Positions 18,171 through 27,903 of a stretch of 64,000 bases of DNA are shown in pieces. Below the pieces are notes generated by a model. The model saw nothing but the letters and a program-made list of their open reading frames with translations, did not search any database and was not told the origin of the DNA. Source of the DNA: Listeria ivanovii subsp. ivanovii (GTDB lineage Bacteria; Bacillota; Bacilli; Lactobacillales; Listeriaceae); contig NZ_LT906478.1 of assembly GCF_900187025.1 (NCBI RefSeq), positions 2,526,001 to 2,590,000 of the forward strand, in the 5' to 3' direction. Both the position numbers and the translations under genes were made by a program. Numbering within the stretch: position 1 is the first letter of the stretch; every line of letters starts with the position of its first letter.

Positions 18171-19946
18171 TTAGGCTTTTTTTGGTAAGGTTACTCGGAA
18201 GGTTGAGCCGACTTCTTCTTGACTTTCTACTTCAATTCGCCCTCCGCAGTTTTCAATGAGGTGTTTAACGATAGAAAGCCCGAGTCCGGTTCCACCAGAG
18301 TGCCTACTACGCGCTTTGTCCACTCGGTAGAAGCGTTCAAACACCCGATCGATATCTTTAGCAGGAATACCAATACCATTGTCTGTTACTTCTATAATAA
18401 CTTCTGATTCGTGTTCGGTTAATCTCACTTCTACTTTCCCATTTACTGGTGTGTAGTTGATTGCATTGGAAAGTAAATTTATTAATATTTGCTGCAATTT
18501 ATCCCGGTCGGTTTCAATAATGACTGGGGGAATAGTTTTTTCTGGAATAGATACTTGAATATTTTTTTCGGTAGCGAGTTCAAAGATGGTACGAGCTGAC
18601 TGTTCAATCACATCATCTACATCTACTGGTTCGATATTTTCAGCGACAGGATTTTGTTCAATTCTAGAAAGCGCCAGAATATCTATAATTAAACGATGCA
18701 AGCGATCACTTTCTTCTTTAATAATTGTTAAGAATTTTTTGAGCAACATTTCGTCATACATTGCGCCATCGAGCAACGTTTCTGCAAATCCTTTTAGTGC
18801 CGTTACAGGAGTCTTTAATTCATGCGAAACATTAGTAACAAATTCTGAACGAACATTTTCTAAGTGCCTGATTTGCGTAATGTCATGAAGTAACAAAATA
18901 ATCCCTGTAATTGTGCCATCTTCAGCTAAAATTGGCGATACACTCGCATCCAGAATCATTTCACGTGGAAAATACAGAATAATTTCTTTTTGTTTCATCA
19001 TTTTTGTTTCAAAAGTTGCTTCAATTAATTGACTTAGCGCGAAACTTTTAATCACTTCGTAAAAAGGTTTTCCTGTAATTTCTGCTTCACCTAAAATTTG
19101 ATACATCGTTTGATTGGTCATAATTACTTGTTTATCAGCATTAATCAACATAACTCCACTGACTAAGTTTTGAACAATCGCATTTAGACGTTGTTCATTC
19201 TGCTTGATCTCAAACATTTGCGTTTCCAGGCTTTCAGCGAGCATATTAACACTTATCGACAGGTCCTGTAATTCACCACTATTTTTACCGTGGATTCGAC
19301 TATCATATTTATGGTTAGCAAGGTCTGTCGAAACTTCAATGATTTCTTTCACGGGTCTAGTAATTTTTCTAGCAATGAAGACACTGATTGCTGCGATAAT
19401 AACTAAGGCAATGCCAAAAATAAGTGCCAAGTTGCCCCACAGTTTCGCAACAGCTGCATCAACGGACTCAAGCGAAATCGAAATCCTTAAAACGCCATCT
19501 GTTTTATTTTGATGTTTTACTGGTACAGCCACATAAAGCATACTGTATCCAAGTGAGTCACTTTCTCGGATAGATATGCCTACGTTTTCTCCTTTTTCCA
19601 AAATATCCGCTACTTCTGGGCGATTCATGTGATTATCTAAGTTATCGGGATTTTTTTTAGTATCTGCAACAACATCCCCTTGACTATCTATGACAGTAAT
19701 TCGCGCATCAATTTCATCACTTAATGGGGCAAGCGTCTTCTGAATTGTTGCTGCATCTTTGTCCAAGTCCAAATATTCGATGTTTGTCGTTTGCAATAAA
19801 ATTTTTGCATCATCTTCTAATTGGTTTTCTTTCATGTTTAAATAGGTTGATTTCATCAGCTCTCCAGAAAAGATTCCGACAATCACCATCACAACGAAAA
19901 AAAGAATAAAAAACGACAATCCAATTTTCAGCCATAATTTTTTCAT
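18171..19946 (-). CDS. phoR: Sensor histidine kinase PhoR
   Basis: 591 aa. Membrane segments lie at about 8-28 and 166-186, with an extracellular domain between them. HAMP (about 187-240) is followed by PAS (about 250-345), HisKA with phospho-acceptor VSHELKTPVTALKGF (about 368) and HATPase_c with N, G1 and G2 boxes (NLLSNAINYTP, DNGIGIP, GGTGLGLSIV). Adjacent to phoP, close to pst and similar in architecture to Bacillus PhoR, it is the phosphate-starvation kinase. WalK has a similar layout, but context favours PhoR. The stop of phoP and this ATG share one base. Confidence 0.93.
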   Translation of the reverse strand: MKKLWLKIGLSFFILFFVVMVIVGIFSGELMKSTYLNMKENQLEDDAKILLQTTNIEYLDLDKDAATIQKTLAPLSDEIDARITVIDSQGDVVADTKKNPDNLDNHMNRPEVADILEKGENVGISIRESDSLGYSMLYVAVPVKHQNKTDGVLRISISLESVDAAVAKLWGNLALIFGIALVIIAAISVFIARKITRPVKEIIEVSTDLANHKYDSRIHGKNSGELQDLSISVNMLAESLETQMFEIKQNEQRLNAIVQNLVSGVMLINADKQVIMTNQTMYQILGEAEITGKPFYEVIKSFALSQLIEATFETKMMKQKEIILYFPREMILDASVSPILAEDGTITGIILLLHDITQIRHLENVRSEFVTNVSHELKTPVTALKGFAETLLDGAMYDEMLLKKFLTIIKEESDRLHRLIIDILALSRIEQNPVAENIEPVDVDDVIEQSARTIFELATEKNIQVSIPEKTIPPVIIETDRDKLQQILINLLSNAINYTPVNGKVEVRLTEHESEVIIEVTDNGIGIPAKDIDRVFERFYRVDKARSRHSGGTGLGLSIVKHLIENCGGRIEVESQEEVGSTFRVTLPKKA

Positions 19947-20665
19947 TATTTTACATTCTCCATTTTATAACCAAAGCCGCGAATCGTTTTGATATACTTT
20001 GGTTGTTTGGTATCTGTTTCAATTTTATCACGCAAATGGCTTACATGAACATCCACAATTCGTGTTTCTCCAACGTAATCATAGTTCCACACAGTATCCA
20101 GCAATTGATCTCGTGAAAAAACTTTGCCGCGATGATTTGCAAGAAATAATAATAGCTCGAATTCTTTTGGCGTTAAATCTAGCAATTCTTCTTGTAAATA
20201 CACTTCATAGCTTTCTGGTAAAATTTTCAAATCACCAATTAAAATCATTGCTTCCATTTCGTCCGAATTTTCTTCTACTGCCTCCGCTTTACCTTCTGTC
20301 CGACGTAAAATGGCTTTAATTCGTGCGACTACTTCTCGTGGGCTAAATGGTTTTGTCATATAATCATCCGCACCAAGCTCTAAACCAATGATTTTATCTA
20401 ATTCTTCATCTTTTGCTGTTAACATTAATATGGGAACATTTACTTTATTTTGACGAAGTTTTTTTGTCACTTCGATTCCATCCATTTCAGGAAGCATTAA
20501 ATCAAGTACAATTAAATCTGGTTTCTCTGATAAAGCTAGTTCATATCCAGCCCTACCATCTTCTGCTGTCACCACTTCAAATCCAGCCTTTTCAATATTA
20601 AATTGCAGCAAGGTAACAATAGAAGCCTCATCATCAACTACAAGAATTTTTACCAACTTACTTCC
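19946..20665 (-). CDS. phoP: Response regulator PhoP
   Basis: 239 aa, OmpR/PhoB type. The receiver domain has acidic Asp12/Asp13, phospho-acceptor Asp56 (LIVLDLMLPEMDG) and a conserved Lys in MLTAKDEELD. The C-terminal winged helix has TPKEFELLLFLANH, RDQLLDTVW and VDVHVSHLRDKI. It presumably binds the box upstream of pstS. I chose the ATG giving MGSKLVKIL; an in-frame ATG at 20707 would add 14 residues, and a TTG four codons downstream (LVKIL) is also possible because no start has an ideal ribosome-binding site. Confidence 0.93.
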   Translation of the reverse strand, partial: GSKLVKILVVDDEASIVTLLQFNIEKAGFEVVTAEDGRAGYELALSEKPDLIVLDLMLPEMDGIEVTKKLRQNKVNVPILMLTAKDEELDKIIGLELGADDYMTKPFSPREVVARIKAILRRTEGKAEAVEENSDEMEAMILIGDLKILPESYEVYLQEELLDLTPKEFELLLFLANHRGKVFSRDQLLDTVWNYDYVGETRIVDVHVSHLRDKIETDTKQPKYIKTIRGFGYKMENVK

Positions 20666-20765
20666 CATCCCTTCTTTATGTAACCCTATGTATCTAAAAT
20701 ATAGCATGAATTAACCCTTTTCGGGTAGAAATGCCTTTATATTAATCTTATCTTTACAAAAACTT

Positions 20766-20805
20766 AAAACACCAATGCTGTTTCCAAAAACAACACTGGT
20801 GTTTA
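20766..20805 (-). terminator. Terminator after the minJ-like gene
   Basis: AACACCAGTGTTGTTT and AAACAGCATTGGTGTT pair with two mismatches on the minus strand and are followed by TTTAAGTTTT. It separates phoPR from the minJ-cls unit. Confidence 0.78.
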
Positions 20806-20809
20806 ATAA

Positions 20810-21985
20810 CTATCTTGGTTCGACTAAAAGTAAACCTAACTCGAATGATTCATTCTCATAAAGCGCTGTTTGTTCAAAACGCGGTTCTCCGTTATTATCA
20901 ATCACTTTAATTTTACAAAATGCACGGTTTAAATTAAGCGCATCATATAGTCCTTCGCGTGTATGAATTGGCTGTCCGTTCACTTCTGTAATTTTCTCAC
21001 CAGCTTTTAAATTTAAACGCGCAGATGGGGTTGCCTCACGTGCACCAAGAACTACGATCCCCCCCGGTTGCGGACCAAATTTTTTCGGCAAGAGTTGTTC
21101 TGATCGATAATGACGATAGGAAATCCAAAACCTGCCGATGACAGCAAACATAAAAGCAAACAAAGTCAGAACTGGCATCATAATTCCAAGGAGTCCAGCA
21201 ACTGCAATAATCGTTGCAAGTGTAGTAACTTGTACAGCAATTTTCCGGCTAGCCTCTTCTGGAAGTTGTGCTTGAACTCGTTGTTGGAAGCCAATAAACA
21301 ACGGCAAGATAATTAATGAATATGAATGTGCGCCAATTGTAAAAACTGGCCACCATTCAAATATTTTTGTAAAAACATCCCCTGGTATAAAGACAACTAA
21401 TGGAACAAACCACAATTTTCTTAATTGAAATGAACCCACTAATTTTCCCCGTTTACTTTTTCTAAGCGATGGCGCTGGGTTTTTCGCACTCGTATGTTGA
21501 ATAAGAAAAGCTTCTACAAACAGTAGTATCGCCAATAAAAATGTCATCGAAATCATGAAATTATCGATAAATACCGCATCATATCCAAATGTTTCATTGG
21601 TAAATGGAGCTAAATTAATATCAAAATAATAACAGAAATAGAAGGCTAAACTAGTAATCCCAATAGTGAAGGCCGTAGAACTAAGTCGAAACATCCCAGC
21701 AATCAGCAAGAAACAAACTACGGTATTAAAAATTGCAACCCATTCTAGTGTTACACTAAAACCAATTACTGTAGTAACAATCGATAGACATAGACCGAAT
21801 AATAGCCCGATCCCAAAGAAGTTTTTTAATTCTAGCCACGGCGAGTAAACGCGAACACTAAATGATTTTCGCTCCCATTTTACTCTGTTAAATCCAGCAA
21901 TTATCACTAAAATAATTCCTACATAAAGTGCTGGTTGTAGAAACAGTCTTCCTATTCCTTTAAGTATTTCCATAAAAATATCCAT
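20810..21985 (-). CDS. minJ: MinJ-like polytopic PDZ protein
   Basis: 391 aa with about seven to eight hydrophobic segments in residues 15-300. A C-terminal PDZ domain follows (about 310-391; GIVVLGAREATPSARLNLKA, then GEKITEVNGQPI). Length, architecture and nearness to ftsEX match B. subtilis MinJ, the adaptor between DivIVA and MinD that keeps division away from the poles. Identification rests on architecture and synteny. ATG 21985 and ATG 21973 are both possible starts. It follows cls by 29 bases, so the two are probably cotranscribed. Confidence 0.75.
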   Translation of the reverse strand: MDIFMEILKGIGRLFLQPALYVGIILVIIAGFNRVKWERKSFSVRVYSPWLELKNFFGIGLLFGLCLSIVTTVIGFSVTLEWVAIFNTVVCFLLIAGMFRLSSTAFTIGITSLAFYFCYYFDINLAPFTNETFGYDAVFIDNFMISMTFLLAILLFVEAFLIQHTSAKNPAPSLRKSKRGKLVGSFQLRKLWFVPLVVFIPGDVFTKIFEWWPVFTIGAHSYSLIILPLFIGFQQRVQAQLPEEASRKIAVQVTTLATIIAVAGLLGIMMPVLTLFAFMFAVIGRFWISYRHYRSEQLLPKKFGPQPGGIVVLGAREATPSARLNLKAGEKITEVNGQPIHTREGLYDALNLNRAFCKIKVIDNNGEPRFEQTALYENESFELGLLLVEPR

Positions 21986-22014
21986 GATCTACACCAGCCT
22001 TTTCCAAATTACTT

Positions 22015-23463
22015 CTATAATATAGGCGATAAAAGTCGGCTTATCGCTTCTTTAAATTTAATCCATATGGACCTTTTCGCGTATAATTCAGGTGTCAGTT
22101 GATACGATTTTAAAATATCTTCTAAAAAGGCATCTTCTAATTTTTGCACCATTTTCTTTTCATAAATAAACGCATTGACTTCAAAGTTAAGACGGAAGCT
22201 ACGGAAGTCCATGTTCGCTGTCCCTACAGAAGCAATTTCTCCATCAACAATCAATGTTTTTGCATGAATGAACCCATTATCATAAATGAATATTTTTGCG
22301 CCTGTTTCCATTAATTCACCGGCATAGTTAGTTGTTGCTCGGTAGACAAACGCATGGTCAGGTTTATTAGGAATCATCACACGAACATCCACTCCAGAAA
22401 GCGCGGCAATCTTGATGGCTTCAAGTAAGCTCGCATCTGGAATAAAATAAGGTGATTGCAAGTATATCGTTTTTTTTGCTGCGTTAATCATTTTAATGTA
22501 GCCATTCTTAATTTGTTGCCATTCAGAGTCTGGACCACTAGATACAATTTGCATACTAGTATGCCCTTTCCCGTGGAATGTCGGGAAATATCTTGCTTTG
22601 TAATCAATTTTATTTGTAGCAGATGCAGAATTCCAGTCCATAATAAAACGAGTTTGCATTGCATAAACTGCCTTACCATGCACACGAAGATGCGTATCAC
22701 GCCAGTAACCGAATTTTTTAGACAAACCTAAATATTCATCACCAATATTAAAGCCACCGATATAACCAATATCGCCATCAATAATTGCTAACTTTCTGTG
22801 ATTTCGATAATTAAGTCGGAAATTAATGAGTGGCAATTTTGATGGGAAGAACGGTCTAACTAAGCCACCATTTTCTTCAAACGTATGGAAGAATGATTTT
22901 TTCGTTGTCCGCGATCCCATTGCATCATAAATTATTTTTACATTTAATCCTTCTGCCGCTTTCCTCTCCAACACTCGCATCAAGCGATTTCCAAGTTTAT
23001 CAGAACGGAAAATATAGTAAATAATATGTATGTGATCTTTCGCTTTTTCAATGTCAGCAATCAGCGCATCAAATTTTTCATAACCATCCACATAAAGATC
23101 CACTTCATTATCTTGTGTTAAAATCGCTCCATCATTTACAAGTAGTAAGTAAATTAAATCGCGATGTTTCTTCACATTTGGATCGCTAAATGGAAATTCT
23201 TTTTGACGAATCATTTCTATTTGGTTTGCTGTTGATTCCTGGATACCGATTTTTTCTTGTCCCTTCCAATCAAAAATCTTTTTTCCAGATAATTTTCTAC
23301 CAAAAATCAAGTAAATAATGAATCCAAATATTGGAACAAACGTTAGGACTAGTAACCATGCCCAAGTGGCCGATGTATCACGTCTTTCCAAAAATACTGT
23401 CATTGCTGCAAAGAATACATTCAAAATTAGTAAAATCACTAATAAATAAGCTAACAGCCCCAT
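22015..23463 (-). CDS. cls: Cardiolipin synthase (phospholipase D family)
   Basis: 482 aa. There are two N-terminal membrane helices (about 3-25 and 35-53), then two PLD domains with HKD motifs HRKLAIIDGDIGYIGG (near residue 216) and HAKTLIVDGEIASVG (near 398), each with downstream GG/GS-N. It condenses two phosphatidylglycerol molecules into cardiolipin plus glycerol at the membrane. The start is ATG 23463 (MGLLAYLL) because GGGGG lies just upstream; eight further in-frame residues have no site. Confidence 0.93.
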   Translation of the reverse strand: MGLLAYLLVILLILNVFFAAMTVFLERRDTSATWAWLLVLTFVPIFGFIIYLIFGRKLSGKKIFDWKGQEKIGIQESTANQIEMIRQKEFPFSDPNVKKHRDLIYLLLVNDGAILTQDNEVDLYVDGYEKFDALIADIEKAKDHIHIIYYIFRSDKLGNRLMRVLERKAAEGLNVKIIYDAMGSRTTKKSFFHTFEENGGLVRPFFPSKLPLINFRLNYRNHRKLAIIDGDIGYIGGFNIGDEYLGLSKKFGYWRDTHLRVHGKAVYAMQTRFIMDWNSASATNKIDYKARYFPTFHGKGHTSMQIVSSGPDSEWQQIKNGYIKMINAAKKTIYLQSPYFIPDASLLEAIKIAALSGVDVRVMIPNKPDHAFVYRATTNYAGELMETGAKIFIYDNGFIHAKTLIVDGEIASVGTANMDFRSFRLNFEVNAFIYEKKMVQKLEDAFLEDILKSYQLTPELYAKRSIWIKFKEAISRLLSPIL

Positions 23464-23550
23464 TATGTTCCCCCTTTTCCCACACAAACTGATAGTAGTA
23501 TCATATCATAAAATCGTCATTTAGCCTATCACCGTTCCTATTTTCACAGT

Positions 23551-23584
23551 AAAAAACCACTGACTATCCATCAGTGGTTTTTTG
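23551..23584 (-). terminator. Terminator after the M23 hydrolase gene
   Basis: AAAACCACTGA and TCAGTGGTTTTTT form a perfect stem of about 10 bp with loop TGGATAG, running into the stop codon region at 23586. Confidence 0.9.
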
Positions 23585-23585
23585 G

Positions 23586-24908
23586 TTAAATATATGGAGC
23601 CGGGTCAACTGGTATCCCGTTTTGATGAATTTCAAAATGAAGATGTTGTCCAGTTGATTGTCCAGTTGAGCCCATTATACCAATTGGTTGTCCTTGTGAA
23701 ACTTGTTGACCAGCAACTACTTTCAAACTACCTGCTCGCATGTGTCCGTATAGTGTTTGGAAGCCGTTTCCATGATCAATTTTGACGACGTAGCCATAAC
23801 CACCGTAGCCGCTACCAGATGCACCAAATCCCGAGAAGACTACCGTACCTGATGCTGCGGCTGACACGGTTACTGCTCCACCAGCTGCAATATCTTGACC
23901 TTTGTGTGATTCATGCTGACCAGTTACAGGGTTAGTACGGTCACTAAATCCAGATGTTAAAATTCCAGATGCTGGTTTAATAAATTGTCCCCCACCTGAA
24001 TTTACATGACTTGGTGCGCTCGCTGTTTCAGAGCTTGGTGCTTGGGCAACAGTTGTTTGGCTTTGGCTTGCTTTTTCGGCGTTAGCTTTAGCTGTTGCTT
24101 CTTGAATTCGTTTTTCTTCTGCTGCTTTAAGTGCTGCTTCTTGTTTTGCTTTTTCTCCAGCAATATTTGATGCCAGTTTTTTCTCTTCAGCTGTTAGAGA
24201 GCCTTGTTCGCTAGCTAATAATGACTGTTCCGTTTTAGTTAAATCTTTTTTGTTAGCAAGTGCCAAGACTAAATCATTTTTTTCTTCTTTTTGGCTTTCC
24301 ATATTGTTTTTAGAAACTTCTAAATCAACAGCAAGTACTTTTAAGTTCTCTAATTTTTTCTGGGAACTACCTTCTGCGACTTTTAATTTATCTTGGTCAT
24401 CTTTTTGATCTTGCATGATATTTTGGTCAGCATTTACCATAGCTGATACAACAGTTACACGATCAACAAGTTCTTTAAAGTCACCAGCTTCGAAAATCAT
24501 ATCTAAGTAGGCAGTTGCTGTTCCAGATTTTTGAATGGCTCTTGCACGGTTATCAAGTACCTCTTGTCGTTCTCTAATATCATTTCGCAATTTCGCAATA
24601 TCTTTTTTTAATTGCTTTAGTTTCTTATTCTCAGACTCGACTTTATTTTCTTGTGCTTTCAACTTCTTATTCGTTTCATCAATACTCTTCAAAAGCGCGT
24701 CTAATTGTTTAGATGCATCTTGTTCTTCACTTTCTAAATCAGCTATTTCCGAACTTTTTGTATCTATATTTTTATCTATTTCCGATTTTTTTTGTTCGAT
24801 TTCACTTTGTCGCTTTTGCATGTCACCAATTGAGTCTGCTTGTACACTAAGCGGTGCAGAGACAACTAATAAGCTCAGCATTACTAATACCCCATATTTT
24901 TTGAACAT
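23586..24908 (-). CDS. Coiled-coil M23 peptidoglycan hydrolase (EnvC/PcsB-like)
   Basis: 440 aa. A signal peptide (about 1-24, cleaved near VQADS) is followed by a long coiled coil (about 28-265), an Ala/Gln/Ser-rich linker, and a C-terminal LytM/M23 domain (about 310-440). The zinc-site motifs HESHKGQDIA (His..Asp) and HLHFE (HxH) are intact, so it is probably an active endopeptidase, unlike EnvC itself. The coiled coil is homologous to that of the neighbouring Spl protein. Its position downstream of ftsEX suggests activation by FtsX. Confidence 0.88.
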   Translation of the reverse strand: MFKKYGVLVMLSLLVVSAPLSVQADSIGDMQKRQSEIEQKKSEIDKNIDTKSSEIADLESEEQDASKQLDALLKSIDETNKKLKAQENKVESENKKLKQLKKDIAKLRNDIRERQEVLDNRARAIQKSGTATAYLDMIFEAGDFKELVDRVTVVSAMVNADQNIMQDQKDDQDKLKVAEGSSQKKLENLKVLAVDLEVSKNNMESQKEEKNDLVLALANKKDLTKTEQSLLASEQGSLTAEEKKLASNIAGEKAKQEAALKAAEEKRIQEATAKANAEKASQSQTTVAQAPSSETASAPSHVNSGGGQFIKPASGILTSGFSDRTNPVTGQHESHKGQDIAAGGAVTVSAAASGTVVFSGFGASGSGYGGYGYVVKIDHGNGFQTLYGHMRAGSLKVVAGQQVSQGQPIGIMGSTGQSTGQHLHFEIHQNGIPVDPAPYI

Positions 24909-24991
24909 AATAAGCTCCTTTTCTATTTTCGATATTCTTAGGAACTTCTTAGTCTGTCATTAAGTTATCCTGCTTATTCCCCTTACCATAT

Positions 24992-25033
24992 AAAAAAGCA
25001 CCTTTGTTTTAAAAACGACAAAGGTGCTTTTTA
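24992..25033 (-). terminator. Terminator after spl
   Basis: AAAAGCACCTTTGT and ACAAAGGTGCTTTTT form a perfect stem, with T-runs usable on both strands, directly after the spl stop. Confidence 0.9.
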
Positions 25034-25048
25034 ACTTTTCAATAATTA

Positions 25049-26272
25049 TTAAAAGCTAGCTACGCGACCATATCCTACAAGATATTTAGCCCAGTAACCA
25101 CTAGTAATGTTGTCATATTTAACGCCATTGTTTTGCGCGTTGATCATTTGACCGCCACCAACATAGATTCCAACATGAGCAATTCCACCACCGTAGTTGA
25201 AAAATACTAAGTCACCTGGTTTTGCTTGGCTAGCACTTACTTTAGAAGCTGCTGCATATTGAGCACCTGAAGTTCTTGGAAGAGAGATACCAGCTGCACG
25301 GAAAGCGTAAGAAGTAAATCCAGAGCAATCAAATGCGCTTGGTCCAGTAGCTCCAAGGCTATAAGGTTTGCCAAGTTGCGCTTGTGCTGCAGAAATCATT
25401 GCCGAATATCCGCTACCAGATGGGGCTGGAGTACTTGGAGTTTCATTACTGCTGCTGTTGTTATTTGATGATGTATTTTTGGTTGAAGCTTTTGATTCGT
25501 TAGATGAAGCATTTGTATTAGTTGTTGTTGCTTTTTCTTCTTGACCAACATTAGAAGATGTAGCTTCACGTAATGCCGTTGCACGAGCAGTTGCTTCTTT
25601 CGCTGCTTTATCACGTTCGCTTACTAGGCTAGCTTTAGCATTTTCAGCACTTGCTTGATCAGAAGCTAGTTGAGCAACGATTGCTTCTTTTTCAGCTTTT
25701 TGTGCTTCAATTTTATTTTGCTGTGCTTCATAATCATGGATAGCTGTTGCTTGTTCTTCTTGCTTTTTCTTTACTGTAGCTTGTTTTGATTTCAAAGCTT
25801 TTTCGTCATTTTGTTGATCGTCTAAAATTGATTTATCAGATTCAACTAATTGGTTCACTGCGGAAACACGACCGACTAAATCAGAAAGGTTTTCTGCATC
25901 TAAAACTACTTCAAGGTATGCGTTCGAGTTAGAAGTTTTTTGCATCGCACGAGCACGTTCTTTTAAAACTGATTCACGTTCTTTAATACGTTCATTGATT
26001 TCTTTAATATCTTGGTTAAGTTGTTTTAGTTCTTTACCTGTTTTATCAAAGTCCGCTTGTAAAGATTTAGCTTTTTCTTGCGCTTTTTCAAGATCAGCTA
26101 CCAAACCAGAAAGATCTGATTGTAAAGTTGTTTTTTTAGACTTAATGTCATTGATTTTTTTATCTTGGTTTTGGATGTCTGTATTCACGTCTGCAAAAAC
26201 ATTAGTAGTAAAAGCTGGCGTTAAACTGATAACTGCTGCGAGTGAAACCGCAATAAACGTATTCTTTTTCAA
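25049..26272 (-). CDS. spl: Peptidoglycan DL-endopeptidase Spl/P45 (CwlO-like, NlpC/P60)
   Basis: 407 aa. A signal peptide (about 1-27, cleavage near VFADV) precedes a coiled coil (about 30-215), a Thr/Asn/Ser-rich linker (about 240-285) and an NlpC/P60 domain (about 288-407). Catalytic Cys is in [13 protein letters not shown] and His in [10 protein letters not shown], with a third polar residue downstream. This is the secreted P45 protein of Listeria and has the layout of B. subtilis CwlO, whose activity requires FtsEX. The start is TTG with AGGAGG eight bases upstream. A small hairpin immediately precedes the ribosome-binding site. Confidence 0.93.
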   Translation of the reverse strand: MKKNTFIAVSLAAVISLTPAFTTNVFADVNTDIQNQDKKINDIKSKKTTLQSDLSGLVADLEKAQEKAKSLQADFDKTGKELKQLNQDIKEINERIKERESVLKERARAMQKTSNSNAYLEVVLDAENLSDLVGRVSAVNQLVESDKSILDDQQNDEKALKSKQATVKKKQEEQATAIHDYEAQQNKIEAQKAEKEAIVAQLASDQASAENAKASLVSERDKAAKEATARATALREATSSNVGQEEKATTTNTNASSNESKASTKNTSSNNNSSSNETPSTPAPSGSGYSAMISAAQAQLGKPYSLGATGPSAFDCSGFTSYAFRAAGISLPRTSGAQYAAASKVSASQAKPGDLVFFNYGGGIAHVGIYVGGGQMINAQNNGVKYDNITSGYWAKYLVGYGRVASF

Positions 26273-26286
26273 AAAGTTTACCTCCT

Positions 26287-26305
26287 AAAAAGCTCCCTAG
26301 CTTTT
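26287..26305 (-). other. Small hairpin between ftsX and spl
   Basis: AAAAGCT-AGGG-AGCTTTTT on the minus strand, directly before the AGGAGG of spl. It could be a weak terminator for ftsEX or a 5' stabilising hairpin for spl mRNA. Confidence 0.45.
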
Positions 26306-26342
26306 CTTTTAGATTATTTTTATTTCAAGTAATTTTTAAATG

Positions 26343-27227
26343 TTAGACTTTCAAGAATCTCCGGATAGAAATTACGCTACCCCAAATCCCAATCAGTACG
26401 CCGATTGCAATAATCAAGCCACTAATTTGATAGGCGAACGGTGTTGGTGGTAAAAGTGAAAGTGAACTAGTCACTAACTTAGGATTTATCAGATTGTATA
26501 CATTAACATAGCCTACAAATGTTAACACAACCGGGACAATCGAACCAATCAAGCCTAGCCAAGCTCCTTCTAAAACGAAAGGCCAGCGTATGAACCAGTT
26601 GGTCGCTCCTACCAATTTCATAATTTCAATTTCTCTTCTACGGGAGAAAATCGCAATCTTAATGGTGTTTGATATTAAGAACATTGCTGTTAATAACAAC
26701 CCAATGCTTAGTATGATACCAGCATATCGTCCCCATTTCAAGGTATCAAACAACTTATCGACTGTTTTCTCACCATACTCTACATTATCTACGTACTGTA
26801 ATTTTTCTATTTTCTGAGCAATTGCTTTCGTTTGTGTTGGCTCTTTTGCCTCTACAACGAAAACGTCGTATAGCGGATTATCTTGTTTAAACAATTCGAA
26901 GTTTTTGCCGTACGCACCAACTAGTTTCTTCAATTCATCATCTTTTGAAGAAAAAGTGATGCTATCAACTCCATCAATCTTCTCAATGTTTTTCTCAAGT
27001 TCTTGCTGCTGTTTCTTGTCTGCGCTTAGAGAAATATGTACGTTAATTTGTACATTGTTTTCTACATCCGTTGCAAGCTTGTTCATGTTGATCAATATTG
27101 CAAAAAACACGCTGACTAAGATAAGTGTTACTGTTACTGCACTTGCTGCTGCAAAGGTCATCCAACCATTCCGGTAAAGACTTTTAAAACTTTCTCTTAT
27201 GTGTCTTCCTATTGTCCTAAATTTCAT
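26343..27227 (-). CDS. ftsX: Cell-division ABC transporter permease FtsX
   Basis: 294 aa with the FtsX topology: a cytoplasmic N-terminus, TM1 (about 22-45), an extracytoplasmic domain (about 46-155) that in other bacteria binds and activates coiled-coil hydrolases, and three further TM segments (about 165-190, 215-245 and 265-290). I prefer ATG 27227 (MKFRTIGRHI), nine bases from AAGGAG, over ATG 27233. The gene overlaps the ftsE 3' end by 11 bases. Confidence 0.93.
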   Translation of the reverse strand: MKFRTIGRHIRESFKSLYRNGWMTFAAASAVTVTLILVSVFFAILINMNKLATDVENNVQINVHISLSADKKQQQELEKNIEKIDGVDSITFSSKDDELKKLVGAYGKNFELFKQDNPLYDVFVVEAKEPTQTKAIAQKIEKLQYVDNVEYGEKTVDKLFDTLKWGRYAGIILSIGLLLTAMFLISNTIKIAIFSRRREIEIMKLVGATNWFIRWPFVLEGAWLGLIGSIVPVVLTFVGYVNVYNLINPKLVTSSLSLLPPTPFAYQISGLIIAIGVLIGIWGSVISIRRFLKV

Positions 27228-27903
27228 AACCATATTCTCCTTGCTGCTCATCACGAACGATTCGACCATTTTCGATAGCTATTACCCGATGCTTCAATGT
27301 GTTTACAATTTCTTTATTATGGGTAGCCATTACTATAGTCGTTCCGCGATTGCTTATTTCCTCAAGGATATTCATGATTTCCCATGAAGTATCAGGATCC
27401 AGGTTTCCGGTCGGCTCATCTGCTATTAATACTTTAGGCATATTTGCAATGGAGCGGGCAATGGATATCCGCTGTTGCTCACCACCGGAAAGTTCATCCG
27501 GCAACATTCTTACTTTATGCTTAAGGTTGACTAAATCAAGCACTTCCATAACACGTTCTTTAATTACAGACGGCTCAGTTTCAACCACTTCCATCGCATA
27601 AGCAATGTTTTCATAAACTGTTTTGCTTTGAAGCAATTTGTAATCTTGGAAAACCACACCTACGTTACGACGCAAATATGGAATTTCGCGATTTTTCATA
27701 TTGATCAAATCAAATTTGTCAACGATGATTTTGCCTTTCGTTGCTCGTTCTTCTCTGTAAATCATTTTTATAAAGGTTGATTTACCAGCACCGCTTGGTC
27801 CAACAACATAAACAAATTCCCCTTCACCAATGTTAATATTTAATCCATTAGCGGCTGTTATGCCATTGGGGTATTTCTTATACACATCTTCCATTAATAT
27901 CAT
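27217..27903 (-). CDS. ftsE: Cell-division ATP-binding protein FtsE
   Basis: 228 aa ABC ATPase: Walker A GPSGAGKST (near residue 36), Q-loop VFQDYKLL, signature LSGGEQQRISIARS (near 139), Walker B VLIADEPTGNLDP and H-loop MATHNKEIV. FtsE pairs with FtsX; ATP hydrolysis transmits a signal through the membrane to peptidoglycan hydrolases. It is translationally coupled to ftsX. Confidence 0.95.
   Translation of the reverse strand: MILMEDVYKKYPNGITAANGLNINIGEGEFVYVVGPSGAGKSTFIKMIYREERATKGKIIVDKFDLINMKNREIPYLRRNVGVVFQDYKLLQSKTVYENIAYAMEVVETEPSVIKERVMEVLDLVNLKHKVRMLPDELSGGEQQRISIARSIANMPKVLIADEPTGNLDPDTSWEIMNILEEISNRGTTIVMATHNKEIVNTLKHRVIAIENGRIVRDEQQGEYGYEI

Noticed and set aside
24535-24963. 142-codon plus-strand open frame antisense to the M23 hydrolase
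   Set aside because: A Ser/Phe/Cys-rich antisense reading of a coiled coil; this arises from Lys/Glu codon usage on the other strand.
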